Origin: Agrobacterium arsenijevicii
Lineage (GTDB): Bacteria; Pseudomonadota; Alphaproteobacteria; Rhizobiales; Rhizobiaceae
Assembly: GCA_000949895.1 (NCBI GenBank)
Contig: JWIT01000011.1
Coordinates: forward strand, 62,001 to 126,000
DNA length: 64,000 nt
Reading direction: 5' to 3'
Position numbers and translations under genes: made by a program. Shown piece after piece: positions 8,681-17,015 of the stretch (positions are counted from its first letter, which is position 1; each line of letters begins with the position of its first letter). Below the pieces are notes generated by a model, which saw only the letters and a program-made list of their open reading frames with translations, was not told where the DNA came from and did not search any database.

Positions 8681-9397
8681 ATGTTTGTGGCTCTGGAGCC
8701 GCGCCGCCTTTATAGGCTGGTCGCGGAACAAATTCGCTTGCTCATTGAGACGGGAGAGTTGACCGATGGTCAGCGCCTGCCGGCGGAACGCGACCTTGCG
8801 GAACGCTTCGGCGTATCCCGCCCGACGGTGCGGGAAGCGCTGATCGTTCTGGAAGTGGAAGGCCATATCCATATCCGCATGGGTTCGGGCGTTTACGTGA
8901 ACGCGTCACGCAAACCGAGCAAAGAAAAGTCGCCGGTGCCGGATGCCCATGGGCCGTTCGAGATCCTGCAGGCGCGCTGCATCATCGAAAGTGCGATTGC
9001 CGAAGAGGCAGCTAGGCTTGCCACGCCCGAATGCATCGCCAGGCTGGACGATCTTATCGACCGTATGGCCGGCGCGCTCGACAACTCGCCGCAGGCGCTT
9101 AACTTCGACCGCGCCTTCCACACTGCCATCGCCGATATCATCGGCAATTCGGCGCTGAACCGCTTTACCGGCCTGATCTACGACGAGCGTAGCGTTTCAC
9201 CCTATTTCGAAAAGCTCGCCAGCTATTTCGAGGGCCCACACACATGGATCCTCGCCGTTCAGGAACACCGGCTGATCCGCGATGCAATTGCCGCCAATGA
9301 TCCGGCAGGCGCACGCGAGGCGATGCGGCAGCATCTGACGCTGTCGCAAAAGAGATTTTCCGAGAGTTTCGGGGAGGAAACGATCGGAGAAGAGTGA
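8681..9397 (+). CDS. FadR-subfamily GntR transcriptional regulator
   Basis: A 238-residue regulator with an N-terminal winged helix (RLPAERDLAERFGVSRPTVR is the recognition region) and a C-terminal all-helical FCD ligand domain, including the expected metal/ligand-binding histidine helices (FDRAFHTAIADIIGN, EHRLIRDAI). The ATG at 8681 follows GGAGG by 6 bp; the open frame upstream starts inside the operator region and was rejected. It precedes TRAP-transporter and hexuronate-type genes on the same strand, 62 bp before dctP, which fits a UxuR/ExuR-like repressor responding to a sugar acid. Confidence 0.9.
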   Translation: MFVALEPRRLYRLVAEQIRLLIETGELTDGQRLPAERDLAERFGVSRPTVREALIVLEVEGHIHIRMGSGVYVNASRKPSKEKSPVPDAHGPFEILQARCIIESAIAEEAARLATPECIARLDDLIDRMAGALDNSPQALNFDRAFHTAIADIIGNSALNRFTGLIYDERSVSPYFEKLASYFEGPHTWILAVQEHRLIRDAIAANDPAGAREAMRQHLTLSQKRFSESFGEETIGEE

Positions 9398-9459
9398 CCG
9401 CCGCCGCAACCGGCGACGGGAAAAACAGAAATCTGGCTTTAATTCGGGAGGAGTTAAGA

Positions 9460-10434
9460 ATGAAAATCAGATTGTCGACTTTAATGGGCGCAACGGCCGC
9501 CATTTTGCTTTCGGCATTGGCAGCACAGGCGCAAACCACGCTGAAATGGGCGCATGTCTATGAAACCTCAGAACCGTTCCACACGGATTCGGTCTGGGCT
9601 GCGGAAGAAATCGCCAAGCGCACCGACGGACGTTACAAGGTGGATGTTTTCCCCGCCTCGCAGCTGGGCAAGGAAGCCGATATCAATCAGGGCCTGAAGA
9701 TCGGCACGGTGGATATCATCATCTCCGGTTCAAGCTTCGCCGCGCGCGATTTCAAGCCGATCGGCGTTACCTATTTCCCCTATATCTTCCGTGATCCGAG
9801 CCATCTGATCGCCTATACCAAGAGCGATATCTTCAAGCGGTTGGCCAAAGGCTACGAAGACAAGACCGGCAACCACATCGCCGCCGTCAGCTATTACGGC
9901 ACGCGCCACACCACATCGAACAAGCCGATTACAGCCTGCGCCGACATGACAGGGCTGAAGATGCGCGTTCCCGACGTTCCGGCCTATCTCGCCATGCCAC
10001 GCGCCTGTGGCGCCAACACGACGCCGATTGCCTTTGCGGAAGTCTATCTGGCGCTTCAGAACGGCACCGTCGATGCACAGGAAAACCCGCTGACCACCAT
10101 CGAAGCGAAAAAGTTCTTCGAAGTGCAGAAGAACATCGTGCTGACCGGCCACATCGTCGACCACCTCAACACGGTCGTTTCGAAGAACCTGTGGTCCAAG
10201 CTTTCCGATGACGACAAGAAGATCTTCTCGGACGTCATGCAGGAAGCCGCTGAGCGGACCACCAAGACCATTGAGGGACGCGAGAAAAGCCTTGTGGAAG
10301 ACTTCAAGAAGCGTGGCCTGACCGTCGCCGAGGTGGACAAGGCCGACTTCGAAAAGAACGTCGTGGAGAAGGTGAAGTTCGAGGACTTCGGTTACGACAA
10401 GGCCGACTGGGAAGCCATTCGCGCCGTCAAGTGA
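9460..10434 (+). CDS. TRAP transporter periplasmic binding protein (DctP)
   Basis: A 324-residue TRAP extracytoplasmic receptor. A signal peptide ends near AALAAQA (about residue 24). Family features include LKWAHVYETSEPFHT, the FPASQLGKEADI segment and the GLKMRVPDVPAYL region, whose Arg normally clamps a ligand carboxylate. A strong GGGAGGAG site precedes the ATG. It captures an organic acid in the periplasm and delivers it to DctQM. The flanking uxuA- and idnD-like genes point to a sugar acid such as a hexuronate or aldonate; the ligand itself is an inference. Confidence 0.93.
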   Translation: MKIRLSTLMGATAAILLSALAAQAQTTLKWAHVYETSEPFHTDSVWAAEEIAKRTDGRYKVDVFPASQLGKEADINQGLKIGTVDIIISGSSFAARDFKPIGVTYFPYIFRDPSHLIAYTKSDIFKRLAKGYEDKTGNHIAAVSYYGTRHTTSNKPITACADMTGLKMRVPDVPAYLAMPRACGANTTPIAFAEVYLALQNGTVDAQENPLTTIEAKKFFEVQKNIVLTGHIVDHLNTVVSKNLWSKLSDDDKKIFSDVMQEAAERTTKTIEGREKSLVEDFKKRGLTVAEVDKADFEKNVVEKVKFEDFGYDKADWEAIRAVK

Positions 10435-10495
10435 GCCAAGATCCGGTGCGGCCCCTATTGCCGCACCGCCCTTTCTCTCCAGACGGGATATCTCA

Positions 10496-11068
10496 ATGTT
10501 GCAGGAAACTCATACTCAGGTCACACCTGAGGAACTCGCCCATACGTTCGACGAGGCGCCGCCGGAAGTCGATCTCAAGGTCTACGCCTTCGAGGACTGG
10601 GTCACGCTCGGCCTTTTCTGGCTGATGACAGGTTGCGTGTTCCTTCAGTTCTTCACCCGCTACGTGCTCAACAACAGTTACGCCTGGACGGAAGAAATCG
10701 CCGTCAACTGCCTGATCGGCGTGGTGTTTTTAGGTTCGGTCATGTGCGTGCGCATGTCGCGCCACATTCAGGTGGATGTGCTTTATCACTACGTTCCGCC
10801 GCAGGTGGCGCGCGTCATGTCGATCCTTGTCGACGTGCTTCGCACCCTGTTCTTCGCCTACACCTCATGGCTGATGTGGCGGTATCTGGAAATCGTTGCG
10901 GACGAGGAAATGGTCACCGTCGCCCTGCCGCGCAACATCGTTTTCTACACGGTTCTGGCCGCTTTCGTTCTGATGTTCTTCCGTTCGGTGCAGGTCTTCA
11001 TCGCCAATATGCGGCGTGGCTATTCCGTTCTGGAACGGCCGGAAGAATTCCAGAGCGCGGGGGATTGA
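10496..11068 (+). CDS. TRAP transporter small permease (DctQ)
   Basis: A 190-residue membrane protein with four predicted helices, typical of DctQ. The conserved FFTRYVLNNSYAWTEE motif follows helix 1 and the MSRHIQVDVLYH segment precedes helix 3. The N-terminal extension of about 40 residues is acidic and cytoplasmic. It lies 61 bp after dctP and its stop is only 4 bp before the dctM start, so the three genes form one operon. Confidence 0.92.
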   Translation: MLQETHTQVTPEELAHTFDEAPPEVDLKVYAFEDWVTLGLFWLMTGCVFLQFFTRYVLNNSYAWTEEIAVNCLIGVVFLGSVMCVRMSRHIQVDVLYHYVPPQVARVMSILVDVLRTLFFAYTSWLMWRYLEIVADEEMVTVALPRNIVFYTVLAAFVLMFFRSVQVFIANMRRGYSVLERPEEFQSAGD

Positions 11069-11072
11069 ACAC

Positions 11073-12479
11073 ATGCTTATTCTTATCGGCTCATTTCTTC
11101 TGTTGATGCTGATCGGCCTGCCGGTCGCCATTTCGATGGCCACGGCATCGCTGCTCTATATCGTCTCGTACAATGTCGCGCCTGACATCATCGCTGCACA
11201 GCGCCTGATCGCGGGCGTGGAAAGCTTTCCGCTTCTGGCCGTCCCCTTCTTCATCCTTGCCGGCAATCTCATGAACACGGCAGGCGTGACGGGACGCATC
11301 TATTCCTTCGCGGTGGCGCTGGTCGGCTGGATGAAGGGCGGTCTCGCACAGGTCAACATCATCGGTTCGGTGATCTTTTCCGGCATGTCGGGTACGGCAC
11401 TTGCCGATGCCGCCGGCATCGGCACCATCGAAATCAAGGCCATGAAGGATCACGGTTATCCGGTCGAGGCGGCCGTCGGCGTCACCGCCGCCTCCGCAAC
11501 GCTCGGGCCTATCTTTCCGCCATCGCTGCCCTTTGTCATCTACGGCATGATGGCAAACGTCTCGATCGGTGCATTATTCATGGCCGGCATCGTTCCGGGC
11601 GTCGTCATGACGCTTTTGATGATGATCACCGTTGCCGTCTTCGCCTATGTCAAAGGCTGGGGCTCCGATACGCCCTTCAACCTCAAGACCATCTTCGGCG
11701 CGTCGCTTGAAGTCCTCGTCGTCATGATGGTGCCGCTCGGCATCTATCTCCTGACGCTGTTTGGCCTGTCGCTCAACCTGTCGATCCTGATCGTGCTGGT
11801 GATATTGCTCGCCTGCGACTGGTATTTCGACTTCTCCGCCGTAATGGCGCTGATGACACCGGTGATCCTGATCGGCGGCATGACAATGGGCTGGTTCACG
11901 CCGACGGAGGCCGCCGTCGCAGCCGTCTTGTGGTCTCTGTTCCTCGGGCTTGTCCGTTACCGGACAATGACCTTCAAGACGCTGGCGAAATCGACGTTCG
12001 ACACGATAGAGACCACGGCATCGGTGCTGTTCATCGTGGCTGCGGCATCGATCTTCGCCTGGCTTCTGACGGTCAGTCAGGCAGCACAGCTTCTGTCGGC
12101 GGCGATCCTGACGATCACCGACAGCAAGTGGATATTCCTCGTGCTGGTCAACCTGTTGATGCTGTTCGTCGGCTGCTTCCTCGACACGATTGCGGCGATC
12201 ACCATCCTCGTGCCGATTCTGTTGCCGCTGGTGCTGCAATTCAACATCGACCCGGTGCATTTCGGCCTCATCGTCACGCTCAACCTGATGATCGGCTTGC
12301 TTCACCCACCGCTTGGTATGGTGCTGTTCGTGCTCTCGCGTGTGGCGAAACTCTCCGTCGAACGAACGACCGTCGCCATCCTGCCATGGCTGGTGCCGCT
12401 GTTCGTGGCGCTGCTGCTGATCACCTTCATTCCGTCAATCACACTGTGGTTGCCGACGGAAATGGGCCTGATCCGCTGA
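11073..12479 (+). CDS. TRAP transporter large permease (DctM)
   Basis: A 468-residue permease with about 12-13 hydrophobic helices, the ion-coupled channel of the TRAP complex. Typical DctM segments are the FPLLAVPFFILAGNLMN start of the first repeat, IGSVIFSGMSGTALADAAG and PPLGMVLFVLSRVA near the end. The ATG at 11073 was chosen because it follows GGGGGA and gives the usual short N-terminus; the frame is open further up inside dctQ. A strong intrinsic terminator follows at 12494. Confidence 0.94.
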   Translation: MLILIGSFLLLMLIGLPVAISMATASLLYIVSYNVAPDIIAAQRLIAGVESFPLLAVPFFILAGNLMNTAGVTGRIYSFAVALVGWMKGGLAQVNIIGSVIFSGMSGTALADAAGIGTIEIKAMKDHGYPVEAAVGVTAASATLGPIFPPSLPFVIYGMMANVSIGALFMAGIVPGVVMTLLMMITVAVFAYVKGWGSDTPFNLKTIFGASLEVLVVMMVPLGIYLLTLFGLSLNLSILIVLVILLACDWYFDFSAVMALMTPVILIGGMTMGWFTPTEAAVAAVLWSLFLGLVRYRTMTFKTLAKSTFDTIETTASVLFIVAAASIFAWLLTVSQAAQLLSAAILTITDSKWIFLVLVNLLMLFVGCFLDTIAAITILVPILLPLVLQFNIDPVHFGLIVTLNLMIGLLHPPLGMVLFVLSRVAKLSVERTTVAILPWLVPLFVALLLITFIPSITLWLPTEMGLIR

Positions 12480-12493
12480 CAGATACATCCCCT

Positions 12494-12524
12494 GCCCGCG
12501 CGGTTCACCGCGCGGGCTTTTTTC
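12494..12524 (+). terminator. Intrinsic terminator after dctM
   Basis: GCCCGCGCGG (12494-12503) pairs perfectly with CCGCGCGGGC (12508-12517) around a TTCA loop and is followed by seven T residues. It lies between dctM and the next gene, which starts 25 bp further on, so that gene needs readthrough or its own promoter. Confidence 0.9.
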
Positions 12525-12548
12525 ATCCATACATATGAGGGCACCGTC

Positions 12549-13595
12549 ATGCAGACACGCGTGGCACGTCTATACGGCCGTGAAGATATCCGCGTCGAAA
12601 CGCAGGACATACAAGGACCCGGCGTCGGTGAAGTTCTGCTCACCATGGCGGCGGGCGGCATTTGCGGCTCCGATCTTCACTATTACCAGGATGGCGGTTT
12701 CGGCCCCGTGCGGGTGCGCGAGCCGATCATCTGCGGCCATGAGGCATCCGGCCGTGTGCGGGCGCTGGGAGAAGGTGTCAGCGGGCTCGCCATCGGCCAG
12801 CTCGTCGCCGTCAATCCCTCGCAGCCCTGCGGCCATTGCCATTTCTGCCTGAAGGGCCAGCCGATCCACTGCCTCGAAATGCGCTTCATGGGTAGCGCCA
12901 TGCGCCTGCCGCACGAACAGGGCATGTTCCGCGATCGGCTCGTGGTTCCCGCGAAACAGTGCGCGGCATTTTCAGAGACCACATCGCCCGCGGAAGCCGC
13001 CTGTACCGAACCGCTAGCGGTCTGCCTGCATGCTGTCGCGCAAGCCGGCGACCTGACGGGCGCCAAGGTGCTGGTGACCGGCGCTGGTCCCATCGGCCTA
13101 CTGACGATTGCCGCCGCCCGCCATGCCGGTGCCGGCATCATCGTCGCGACTGATCTGACCGATGCGGCGCTGGAGCGCGCGCCCGCAATGGGTGCGGATC
13201 GCACGATCAATGTCGCGAAAGACACGGAAGCACTTTTACCCTATCAGGACAATAAGGGTTATTTCGACGTCATCTTCGATTGCTCTGCCGCAGCACCGGC
13301 GCTGCGCACCGCCTTCGCCTGTGTCAGACCGCGCGGCACCGTCGTTCAGGTCGGTGTCACCGGCGACATCACCATTCCGCTCAATGCGCTGGTGGGCAAG
13401 GAAATCGTCTGGCGCGGCTCGCAGCGTTTCCACGACGAGTTCGCGATCGCCGCCCGGCTGATCTCTTCGCGCGGGATCGATGTGCGGCCAATCATTTCCC
13501 ACAGCTTCCCGCTTGAAGAGGCGAAAGCCGCATTCGAACAGGCCGGAGACCGCTCCGCCGCCTGCAAGGTGCAACTGACCTTTTCCGCAGAATGA
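12549..13595 (+). CDS. idnD: Zn-dependent polyol/sugar-acid dehydrogenase, L-idonate 5-dehydrogenase-like
   Basis: A 348-residue medium-chain zinc alcohol dehydrogenase. Catalytic zinc ligands are Cys39 in GICGSDLHYY, the His-Glu of CGHEASG and Glu in CTEPLAV. The structural-zinc cysteines are present in CGHCHFCLKGQPIHC. The Rossmann motif is VTGAGPIGLL, followed by ATDLTD, which suggests NAD(H). It most resembles L-idonate 5-dehydrogenases (idonate to 5-ketogluconate). It lies 16 bp before the mannonate dehydratase gene, so it could instead interconvert fructuronate and mannonate, replacing the missing UxuB. GAGGG precedes the ATG. Family sure, substrate tentative. Confidence 0.85.
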   Translation: MQTRVARLYGREDIRVETQDIQGPGVGEVLLTMAAGGICGSDLHYYQDGGFGPVRVREPIICGHEASGRVRALGEGVSGLAIGQLVAVNPSQPCGHCHFCLKGQPIHCLEMRFMGSAMRLPHEQGMFRDRLVVPAKQCAAFSETTSPAEAACTEPLAVCLHAVAQAGDLTGAKVLVTGAGPIGLLTIAAARHAGAGIIVATDLTDAALERAPAMGADRTINVAKDTEALLPYQDNKGYFDVIFDCSAAAPALRTAFACVRPRGTVVQVGVTGDITIPLNALVGKEIVWRGSQRFHDEFAIAARLISSRGIDVRPIISHSFPLEEAKAAFEQAGDRSAACKVQLTFSAE

Positions 13596-13611
13596 TATTT
13601 GAGGATTAAAG

Positions 13612-14820
13612 ATGAGACATACATGGCGCTGGTTCGGCCCGGTGGACAAGGTCACGGTTCAGGATGCGGCTCAGGCGGGCGCGGAAGGCATCGTCAGCGC
13701 GCTGCACCACATAACAACCGGCGATGTCTGGCCGATGGACGAGATCGCGAAACGGCATGAGGCGATCAAGGCAGGCGGGCTTTATTGGGACGTGGTTGAA
13801 AGCGTACCGGTCTCCGAGGAGATCAAGACCCAGACGGGCGACTGGAAAAACCATATCGCCAACTGGCAGGAGACGCTGCGCCGCCTGTCCGCCACGGGCA
13901 TCCGCACCGTCTGCTACAATTTCATGCCGGTGCTGGACTGGACCCGCACCGACCTGCGTTGGGAAACGAAACACGGCGCCAAAGCCATGCGTTTCGATCT
14001 CACCGATTTCGCCGCCTTCGACATTCACATTCTGAAACGCCCTGAAGCAACGGCCGATTATCCGGACTGGCTGGTGGAGGAAGCAGCCAAACGTTTCTCC
14101 GGCATGCCAGACACGAAGATCGCAGCACTCGGCCGCAATATCGGCGCAGGCCTGCCCGGTTCGGCGGATGGCTACACGCTCTCCCAGCTTCTCGAAAAGC
14201 TGCGCTCCTACCACGGTATCAACCGCGAGAAGCTTCAGCAAAACCTGATCGATTTCCTGTCTGAAGTAACGCCGGTCGCTGAAGAGGTGGGCATCAATAT
14301 CTGCGCCCATGGCGACGATCCGCCATGGCCCCTGCTTGGCCTGCCGCGTATTCTATCAACCGAAGCCGACTACGCCCATATGCTCTCGCAAGTCGACAAC
14401 CGCGCCAATGGCGTGACGCTCTGCACCGGTTCGCTCGGCGCGCGGGCGGATAACGACCTGCCCTTCATCGCCAGCCGTTTTGCGGATCGCATCCATTTCG
14501 TGCATCTGCGCAACGTCACGCGCGACACAGACACCGTGCCCTGTTCCTTCTTCGAGGACGAGCATCTGGAAGGTGGCACCGACATGATCGCCGTTATCGC
14601 AGCGCTTTTGTCGGAGGAATCCCGACGCCGCGCGGAGGGCCGTGAAGACCACACCATTCCGATGCGCCCCGATCACGGACAGGAAATCCTCGACGACCTG
14701 ACGCGCGGGGCGCAGCCGGGTTATCCCGCCATCGGCCGGCTGAAAGGGCTGGCGGAGCTGCGCGGCATCGAGCGCACGCTGTCGCATGGCCGTTTCGGAT
14801 TGGCAAAGCGGACAAATTGA
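13612..14820 (+). CDS. uxuA: Mannonate dehydratase UxuA
   Basis: A 402-residue TIM-barrel enzyme of the UxuA family, the usual length. It removes water from D-mannonate to give 2-keto-3-deoxy-D-gluconate in hexuronate catabolism. The opening MRHTWRWFGPVDKV, the metal-site region ICAHGDDPPWPLLGLPRI and the CTGSLGARADNDLP segment are characteristic of UxuA. GAGG precedes the ATG by 6 bp. It is the last gene of the GntR-TRAP-idnD-uxuA block. No kdgK, kdgA or uxuB is in the window, so the remaining steps must be encoded elsewhere. Confidence 0.94.
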   Translation: MRHTWRWFGPVDKVTVQDAAQAGAEGIVSALHHITTGDVWPMDEIAKRHEAIKAGGLYWDVVESVPVSEEIKTQTGDWKNHIANWQETLRRLSATGIRTVCYNFMPVLDWTRTDLRWETKHGAKAMRFDLTDFAAFDIHILKRPEATADYPDWLVEEAAKRFSGMPDTKIAALGRNIGAGLPGSADGYTLSQLLEKLRSYHGINREKLQQNLIDFLSEVTPVAEEVGINICAHGDDPPWPLLGLPRILSTEADYAHMLSQVDNRANGVTLCTGSLGARADNDLPFIASRFADRIHFVHLRNVTRDTDTVPCSFFEDEHLEGGTDMIAVIAALLSEESRRRAEGREDHTIPMRPDHGQEILDDLTRGAQPGYPAIGRLKGLAELRGIERTLSHGRFGLAKRTN

Positions 14821-14848
14821 GCCGACAGGATTGGCCGCCAGCAGCCTC

Positions 14849-15202
14849 TCAGCTTGCGGCCAACCGCGTCCTCAACAGCAGATATGAAAAGGCGGCAAGC
14901 CCTCCGGCCACGGCACCGGCAGCTTTTACGATAGCGTCCATCATATGCGGATGCCGCGTGGGCGACAGAAATTGTAGCGCCTCGATGCCGAAAGCTGCCG
15001 CGATGCCCGCCGCGATGACGGCAAGCCAATAGCGGGGATAAGCCAGCACGAAGGCCGCCGAACAAAAGGCGAAGGCGGCGGCGCGGTCGATCCCCACTGT
15101 TGTCAGCGTGTGCGGCCGAAAGCCTATCGGGCAAACCGTAACGATCACGATCAGTAGAAGAACCGACCAGGCAACATATTTAGCAAGTCTATTTGTCATC
15201 AT
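14849..15202 (-). CDS. VanZ-like small membrane protein
   Basis: About 117 residues with four hydrophobic segments: KYVAWSVLLLIVIVTVCPIG, the AFAFCSAAFVLAYPRYWLA region, VIAAGIAAAFGIEALQFL and a last helix near AAGAVAGGLAAFSYLLL. The conserved Glu-Gln pair in IEALQFLSPTRHPHMMDAI is the VanZ signature. VanZ contributes to teicoplanin resistance in enterococci, but most family members have no known role and resistance should not be inferred. The start is MMTN at 15202 (second Met 15199). It is isolated between convergent uxuA and a divergent dehydrogenase gene. Confidence 0.72.
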   Translation of the reverse strand: MMTNRLAKYVAWSVLLLIVIVTVCPIGFRPHTLTTVGIDRAAAFAFCSAAFVLAYPRYWLAVIAAGIAAAFGIEALQFLSPTRHPHMMDAIVKAAGAVAGGLAAFSYLLLRTRLAAS

Positions 15203-15446
15203 GGCGTCACAATAGAGCGCCGTACGCGTAAACGGAAGATCGTCTTTTTCTTTCATTGTCCAATAAATCACACTTTTTGAACGGATACTGCACAAACCGG
15301 CTTTCGTTACGGCCCTACTCGGGCTAAGGCAGAGGGCAACCGGGCAAGGATCGCGGCTGATGGCCATGAGGTTGTCGCCCTTCGGTCCGGTTATACGGTA
15401 TCGGATGGATTTTCCACACAGGATCAGATTTTCAGGGATGAGCACA

Positions 15447-16958
15447 ATGAGTTTCAAGCCGCACGGCAAACATCTGGTTGCAGGAGAATGGGTCGCCACG
15501 GATGCGAAATTCCGCAGCGAACCTGCACATGGCGAAGCTTTCGATTTTTCGGTCGGCACCGTCGATCTGGTGAACAAGGCCGCAGAAGCAGCTGAAGAGG
15601 CCTTCTGGAGCTACGGTTACACCACCCGCGAAGAGCGTGCCGCATTCCTCGACACCATCGCCGATGAGATCGAGGCCCGCGCCGACGCCATCACGGAAAT
15701 CGGTACGTCCGAGACCGGCCTGCCCACGGGACGCCTGCAGGGCGAACGCGGCCGCACCGTTGGCCAGCTCCGCCTTTTCGCATCGCATATCCGCAAGGGC
15801 GACTATCTCGACCGCCGTCACGACGAAGCGCTGCCTGACCGCCAGCCGCTGCCGCGCCCGGATATCCGGCTGATGCAGCGTCCGATCGGCCCCGTCGCGG
15901 TCTTCGGCGCCTCCAACTTCCCGCTTGCCTTCTCGACCGCCGGTGGTGACACCGCCGCCGCTCTCGCAGCCGGCTGCCCTGTTGTCGTCAAGGGTCATTC
16001 GGCCCATCCCGGCACCGGCGAAATCATTGCCGAGGCCGTTCTCGCAGCCGTCAAGAAGCACAATTTGCATCCCGGCGTCTTCTCGCTGATCCAGGGCGGC
16101 CGCCGCGATGTCGGTTCCGCGCTCGTCCAGCATCCGCGCATCAAGGCAGTCGGCTTCACCGGCTCGCTCGCCGGTGGCCGCGCGCTGTTCGATCTCTGCG
16201 CCCAGCGCCCCGAGCCGATCCCGTTCTTTGGTGAACTCGGTTCGGTCAACCCGATGTTCCTGCTGCCGGAAGCCGTTTCCGCTCGCGGCGAAGCCATTGC
16301 CAAGGGCTGGGCAGGTTCGCTCACCATGGGTGCCGGCCAGTTCTGCACCAATCCCGGCATCGCCGTCGTTCTTGCTTCGCAGGCAGACACGGTTGCGGAA
16401 ACCGCACGTGCAGCCCTTTCCGAAGTCGGCCCGCAGGTCATGCTGACCGACGGCATCGCCGCAGCCTATCGCGATGGCCGCGACCGCATCGCTGCCGGTA
16501 ACGGTGTACGCGATGTGCTGACCACGTCCTGCGACCTGCGTAACGCAACGCCTTACCTGTTCCGCGTTTCGGGCAAGGACTGGATTGCCAACCACGCGCT
16601 CGCCGAAGAAGTCTTCGGACCGCTTGGCCTGATCGTGACGGTCGACAGCGCTGAAGAAATGGTTGAAGTGGCAAAGAGCTTCGAAGGCCAGCTGACGGCA
16701 ACCATGCATCTCGACGCCGGTGACGCCGAACTCGGCCGCAAGCTGCTGCCGATCCTCGAGCGCAAGGCCGGTCGCGTTCTCGCCAACGGTTTCCCGACAG
16801 GCGTTGAAGTCAGCGAAGCCATGGTTCACGGCGGCCCCTACCCGGCCTCCACGAACTTCGGCGCAACCTCGGTCGGCACCATGTCGATCCGCCGCTTCAC
16901 GCGCCCGGTTTCCTATCAGAACATCCCGTCGGACGTTCTGCCGCAGGATATTCGCTAA
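15447..16958 (+). CDS. Aldehyde dehydrogenase, 2-ketoglutaric semialdehyde (2,5-dioxovalerate) type
   Basis: A 503-residue NAD(P)-dependent aldehyde dehydrogenase. The catalytic Cys is in GAGQFCTNPG, the general-base Glu in PFFGELGSVNP, and the cofactor/oxyanion segment is FGASNFPLAFSTAGGDTAAA. The FSTAGGD motif and the opening SFKPHGKHLVAGEWV are typical of alpha-ketoglutaric semialdehyde dehydrogenases, which finish the oxidative pathways of pentoses and hexarates by making 2-oxoglutarate. The ATG at 15447 is preferred over 15438 because AGGG at 15434 is well spaced only for 15447. The nearby uxuA block suggests a common theme of sugar-acid use, although the VanZ gene intervenes. Confidence 0.9.
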   Translation: MSFKPHGKHLVAGEWVATDAKFRSEPAHGEAFDFSVGTVDLVNKAAEAAEEAFWSYGYTTREERAAFLDTIADEIEARADAITEIGTSETGLPTGRLQGERGRTVGQLRLFASHIRKGDYLDRRHDEALPDRQPLPRPDIRLMQRPIGPVAVFGASNFPLAFSTAGGDTAAALAAGCPVVVKGHSAHPGTGEIIAEAVLAAVKKHNLHPGVFSLIQGGRRDVGSALVQHPRIKAVGFTGSLAGGRALFDLCAQRPEPIPFFGELGSVNPMFLLPEAVSARGEAIAKGWAGSLTMGAGQFCTNPGIAVVLASQADTVAETARAALSEVGPQVMLTDGIAAAYRDGRDRIAAGNGVRDVLTTSCDLRNATPYLFRVSGKDWIANHALAEEVFGPLGLIVTVDSAEEMVEVAKSFEGQLTATMHLDAGDAELGRKLLPILERKAGRVLANGFPTGVEVSEAMVHGGPYPASTNFGATSVGTMSIRRFTRPVSYQNIPSDVLPQDIR

Positions 16959-16960
16959 TC

Positions 16961-16995
16961 AAAAAATGGGGAGGGCGCTGATGCACCCTCCCCAT
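16961..16995 (-). terminator. Terminator after the TRAP dctP gene, minus strand
   Basis: ATGGGGAGGG (16966-16975) and CCCTCCCCAT (16986-16995) form a perfect 10-bp stem. On the minus strand it is followed by six U residues from the A-run at 16961-16966, so it terminates the leftward operon. It may also stop rightward transcripts from the aldehyde dehydrogenase gene. Confidence 0.85.
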
Positions 16996-17015
16996 TCATA
17001 ACACTACCCCAAGGA

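Noticed and set aside
14849..15202. Teicoplanin resistance gene
   Set aside because: VanZ-family membership alone does not show resistance in a Gram-negative; no other van genes are present.
15432..16829. 465-codon minus-strand frame
   Set aside because: Mirror of the aldehyde dehydrogenase gene, whose catalytic Cys and Glu motifs are unmistakable on the plus strand.
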